From Ralstonia insidiosa (GTDB lineage: Bacteria; Pseudomonadota; Gammaproteobacteria; Burkholderiales; Burkholderiaceae), in assembly GCF_008801405.1 (NCBI RefSeq), contig NZ_VZPV01000001.1:682001-746000 (forward strand): DNA of 64,000 nucleotides. Reading direction: 5' to 3'. The position numbers were made by a program, and so were the translations under genes. Every line of letters starts with the position of its first letter. The first letter of the stretch is position 1. Shown here one piece after another: positions 61,070 to 64,000 of the stretch. Under the pieces are notes generated by a model that was given only the letters and a program-made list of their open reading frames with translations, was not told where the DNA came from and searched no databases.

Positions 61070-63348
61070 CAGTACCGGATACCCAGCGTCAGGATCGCAG
61101 CGCGCCCCGGTGCGAGCGATGCGTAGTGGGATGCATACGCCTGGTTGTAGTACTTCTTGTCGAACAGGTTCTGCACGTTCAACTGCAGGTTCATGTGCTT
61201 GTCGATGCGGTACGAAGCCATCGCATCGAAGCGCCAGTAGGCCGGCACCCACTTCGGGTTGGCAGGGTTGGCGCTGCCCCAGACCTTCGACACGTAGTAC
61301 GCGCCGCCGCCCAGCGTGAACTTCGGCATCGGCTGGTAGGTGGTCCACAGGCTGAAGCTGCTCTTGGGCGTGTTGGGGAATTCCGTGCCATTGGTCGCAC
61401 CAAAGGCCGAGCCCGAACCGCCGTTGTTGCGCAGCTCGCTCTTCAGGTACGTGTAGCCGCCAAACACTTGCCACTTGTTGGTGAGTGCGCCCGACCAGCC
61501 CAGCTCGAAGCCGTCCACGCGCTTGTTGCCGGCCATGGCGGCGGTGCCGTCCTGCAGCACGATGCGTGCGTTGGTGGTTTCGATGCGGAAGATGGCAGCG
61601 GTGAGCGCCAGCTTGTTGTCCAGCACGTTCCACTTGGTGCCGAGTTCGTAGGCGCGGTTCTTCTCGGGGGCGAGTACGTCGCCGCGATTGCCCGAGCGAT
61701 CCGGCGTGAGTGCGCTGCCATCGGCACCCTGGCCGGCCACGGAGCCCGACGGCGTGGACGACGTGCCATACGCCACGTAGATGCTGCCGTTCTGCGCGGG
61801 TTTGAAGACCAGACCGAGCTGGTAGTTCAGCAGGTTGTCGTCACGCGAGAAGCTGGATCGCACGCCTTGCGCATTGGCCGACGTGGTGGCCGATGCCGAG
61901 TAGCGGTCATAGCGCAGGCCGCCGTTGATCTGCCAGCGCGGCGACAGCTCGATGGTGTCGAACACGTACGCCGATTGCGTGCGCACCGTGGTCTCGGCCG
62001 GGTTGTTGGCCAGCGTGATGTTGCCCGTCCATGGGTCGTTCGGGTTCGGGTTGAACAGGCTCGTGCAGTTGTAGCCGCCGGCCGCGCCGATGCCGTTCGG
62101 GCAGCGGTTGCTACCGGTGGGGACGTTGTACGTGTCGTTGCTGCTGTGCTCGCGCGAGAACTCCAGGCCTGCCGCGTAGCTGTGTTTGAAGCCGCCGGTC
62201 TCGAACTTGCCGGTCGCTTCCGTCTGGTTGGCGACGGTGTTGGCCACCGAGTAGCGCGTGTTGGCGCGGCGCCAGACCATGCCGTAGTAGATGTTGCCCT
62301 GGCTGTCGTCGGGCTGCGTCCAGACATAGTCCTGACTGGTGCGTGCGATGCGCGTGGTGTTGCGCAGCTTCAGCGCGCTCGACACATCGTGCTCCAGCGA
62401 AAGCGTGCCCATGTCGACGCGATCACGGCGGAAGTCGCGGCCCAGGCCGTAGTAGGTATTGCGGCCGACATCCACCGGCGAGCCGTCGCCCGGCGCGAAC
62501 AACTGCGGGCGGCCATCGGTGCGGCGGTTGAACGTGCCGTTGTTGTAGGGGATGCCCGTGTCCGGCGTGTCGTTCGATTGCAGGTGGTAGTACGACAGCG
62601 TCGCGCGCGTGGGCGTGCCCAGCCCGAAGGCGATGGACGGCGCGATGCCCCAGCGGCTGAAGCTCGTCACATCGCGGCCCGGTGTGCCTGCGTCGTGATA
62701 CATCGCGTTCAGGCGGAAAGCGGCGTGTTCGCCGATCTGGTAGTTGCCGTCGGCCGTGGCGCGCTTGTACGCGGCGTTGCCGACCGACACCGTGCCTTCC
62801 GTGAAGTGCTCCAGCTTGGGCGCCTTCGAGACGATGTTGATTGCCCCGCCGGCCGAGCCGCGCCCTTCATACGCGCCCGACGGCCCCTTGATGACCTCCA
62901 CCGATTCCACGTTGAACATCTCGCGCGATTGCGCACCGATATCGCGCAGCCCGTCGAGGAACGTGCTGGCCTGTGCGTCGTAGCCGCGGATGAACGGGCG
63001 GTCGCCCACCGGGTTGCCGCCTTCGCCCGCGCCAAACGCAATGCCGGGTACCGTGCGCAGCGCTTCGGTAAGCGTGACGGAGCCGGTGTCCTGCAGCACC
63101 TCAGCCGGGATCACCGTGACGGACTTGGGCGTGTCGAGCAGCGGTGCGGTGAATTTGCCGCCCGAGGCTTCGTCGGTCTTGAAGCCACTGCTGCCCGTGA
63201 CCGTGTGGGTCGGCAGGGTGGCCGTTACCGAATCCTTCTTGGTTTCCGCCACGGCCGGTGTGGCCGCCACGGCAAAGCTCATGGCCCCTGTCAGGTATCC
63301 CACCACCGACTGTTCGGCGCGCTTGCGTTCCGTCTGTGCTGCTTGCAT
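61069..63348 (-). CDS. TonB-dependent siderophore receptor, Fiu/PiuA-like
   Basis: 759-aa outer-membrane receptor. Signal region to A-V-A-E-T, a short N-terminal part, the plug domain (about 60-190: T-P-K-S-V-T-V-I-P, L-R-T-V-P-G-I, D-R-P-F-I-R-G-Y-D) and a 22-strand barrel ending in T-L-G-I-R-Y. The catecholate-siderophore type is likely. Start 63348 (M-Q-A-A-Q) is chosen because a Fur box lies just upstream; the ORF to 63432 would run through that box. First gene of the iron operon with Sel1 and PiuC. Confidence 0.92.
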   Translation of the reverse strand: MQAAQTERKRAEQSVVGYLTGAMSFAVAATPAVAETKKDSVTATLPTHTVTGSSGFKTDEASGGKFTAPLLDTPKSVTVIPAEVLQDTGSVTLTEALRTVPGIAFGAGEGGNPVGDRPFIRGYDAQASTFLDGLRDIGAQSREMFNVESVEVIKGPSGAYEGRGSAGGAINIVSKAPKLEHFTEGTVSVGNAAYKRATADGNYQIGEHAAFRLNAMYHDAGTPGRDVTSFSRWGIAPSIAFGLGTPTRATLSYYHLQSNDTPDTGIPYNNGTFNRRTDGRPQLFAPGDGSPVDVGRNTYYGLGRDFRRDRVDMGTLSLEHDVSSALKLRNTTRIARTSQDYVWTQPDDSQGNIYYGMVWRRANTRYSVANTVANQTEATGKFETGGFKHSYAAGLEFSREHSSNDTYNVPTGSNRCPNGIGAAGGYNCTSLFNPNPNDPWTGNITLANNPAETTVRTQSAYVFDTIELSPRWQINGGLRYDRYSASATTSANAQGVRSSFSRDDNLLNYQLGLVFKPAQNGSIYVAYGTSSTPSGSVAGQGADGSALTPDRSGNRGDVLAPEKNRAYELGTKWNVLDNKLALTAAIFRIETTNARIVLQDGTAAMAGNKRVDGFELGWSGALTNKWQVFGGYTYLKSELRNNGGSGSAFGATNGTEFPNTPKSSFSLWTTYQPMPKFTLGGGAYYVSKVWGSANPANPKWVPAYWRFDAMASYRIDKHMNLQLNVQNLFDKKYYNQAYASHYASLAPGRAAILTLGIRY

Positions 63349-63392
63349 GGCTTGGTGCCCGCTCCCCTGAAAAATCTTGTTACATGTTTGGC

Positions 63393-63411
63393 GCAAATGA
63401 GAATTGTTATC
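63393..63411 (-). promoter_or_regulatory. Fur box
   Basis: On the minus strand, GATAACAATTCTCATTTGC agrees with the 19-bp Fur consensus at 13 of 19 places by my count. It lies 45 bases before the receptor start, so iron repression is expected. Confidence 0.75.
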
Positions 63412-63623
63412 GTTCGCATGTGAAGGAGTCAACGCAGAATCTGTCGATTTCCTTATCGGCTGAAGAAAATCTCCGATAAATCAATGTGTTATGCGCCACG
63501 AGCCGTGGGGTGCGGCAAAACGCAGCATGTTTTGTGTTCGAAGGCTTCCATTTATTCAAGCAGATGATTTAGTATTGCCGGGCAGGCTGTCCAACCGAAT
63601 CTCTCTTGCAAGGTGAGCATCGC

Positions 63624-64000
63624 GTGAGCACGGACCCGGAACTCCTCATCGAGCAGCGCGACCAGGCGCTGTGGTTGACCATTCAGCGCGAAGATCGCCG
63701 CAACGCGATCAACGGCGCGGTGCTTGAAGCACTGATGGCAGCGCTGGCCGATGCCAGCCGCAACACCGCGGTGCGTGCCGTGGTGCTGACCGGCGCTGGC
63801 ACGCGCGCCTTCTGTGCCGGGGCTGATCTGCAGAGCGGCCAATCTTTCCGCTTTGACTATTCCCAGCCGCACCAGGGCCTGGCGGATCTGTTTCGGCAGG
63901 CGCGCCGCTGCACCGTGCCGCTCATCGCACGGGTGAATGGCGCATGCATGGCCGGTGGCATGGGTTTGCTGGCGATGTGCGACATGGCGGTGGCCAGCCG
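63624..64000 (+). CDS. Enoyl-CoA hydratase/isomerase (3' end outside window)
   Basis: The GTG at 63624 (AAGGTGAG before it) opens V-S-T-D-P-E-L-L-I-E, followed by L-T-I-Q-R-E-D-R-R-N-A-I-N, V-L-T-G-A-G-T-R-A-F-C-A-G-A-D-L and N-G-A-C-M-A-G-G-M-G-L, the crotonase fold with its oxyanion-hole blocks. The frame is open to the window end, so only about 125 residues are seen. The exact acyl-CoA substrate cannot be told. Confidence 0.88.
   Translation, partial: MSTDPELLIEQRDQALWLTIQREDRRNAINGAVLEALMAALADASRNTAVRAVVLTGAGTRAFCAGADLQSGQSFRFDYSQPHQGLADLFRQARRCTVPLIARVNGACMAGGMGLLAMCDMAVAS

Noticed and set aside
61051..63423. 790-aa plus-strand open frame opposite the TonB receptor
   Set aside because: Antisense to a clear receptor with all family blocks; the composition (Arg, Val, His-rich) is that of a shadow frame.
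1..64000. CRISPR arrays, insertion sequences, integrases, rRNA
   Set aside because: No regularly spaced repeats, transposase or integrase motifs or rRNA sequence were seen in reading the window; this is a reading by eye, not a search.

Overview
The window reads as chromosomal DNA of a high-GC beta-proteobacterium, most likely a non-plant-pathogenic Ralstonia (R. pickettii / insidiosa / mannitolilytica group). The main pointers are an OXA-22-like class D beta-lactamase, a fused isobutyryl-CoA mutase (IcmF), the general gene content and the codon use. This is inferred from protein recognition alone; no search was run. No rRNA, ordinary tRNA, CRISPR array, integrase or insertion sequence was seen. 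Genes are dense on both strands, and the only RNA genes found are two Y RNAs.

Layout. (1) 76-3052: three secreted or outer-membrane genes in the order of fapD-fapE-fapF of the Pseudomonas functional-amyloid system; the window starts inside this cluster. (2) 3295-6531: small membrane protein, patatin lipase, DUF4239 protein and quinone-reductase-like enzyme, then a LysR gene broken by an 11-bp tandem duplication. (3) 7509-14460: a complete RNA-repair island. The sigma-54 activator RtcR is divergent from a canonical -24/-12 promoter that drives the Ro60 homologue Rsr, two tandem Y RNAs, the ligase RtcB, an RlaP-type nucleotidyltransferase and the cyclase RtcA, closed by a strong terminator. (4) 14539-28423: housekeeping and transport genes (VOC protein, aminotransferase, MFS, GST, LtrA, LysE, DMT exporter, AraC regulator, FadL porin, ammonium channel, small outer-membrane barrel), with an inverted pair of about 200-bp palindromic repeats at 20435-20975.

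(5) 28736-32023: icmF. (6) 32039-39205: a PotABCD-type ABC importer with an Asp/Glu/hydantoin racemase and a porin, facing a GntR/FCD regulator; two GATTGTGCACAATC-type palindromes lie in the divergent promoter. (7) 39225-45395: a same-strand cluster of LysR, YcaC-like hydrolase, haloperoxidase-like esterase, XapX, DoxX, amidohydrolase and YoaK-like protein. (8) 45566-48987: hydroxyacyl-CoA dehydrogenase, thioesterase, PhzF-like protein, and a GNAT plus XRE-cupin pair.

(9) 49078-53474: a beta-lactam-response-like locus. It holds a 46-bp palindromic operator, a BlaI repressor, an M56 metallopeptidase whose sensor domain is an S11 DD-peptidase (not the usual class-D-like domain of BlaR1), an OXA beta-lactamase and an acyltransferase. 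(10) 53527-64000: LysR regulator, lipoprotein, DUF1254 protein, nitronate monooxygenase, a haloacetate dehalogenase with a full catalytic set, a P-loop kinase-like protein, a Fur-boxed TonB receptor-Sel1-PiuC iron operon, and the start of an enoyl-CoA hydratase cut by the window end.

The two points most worth following up are the tandem Y RNAs, one of which carries a circularly permuted tRNA-like module, and the M56-S11 fusion receptor next to the OXA gene.
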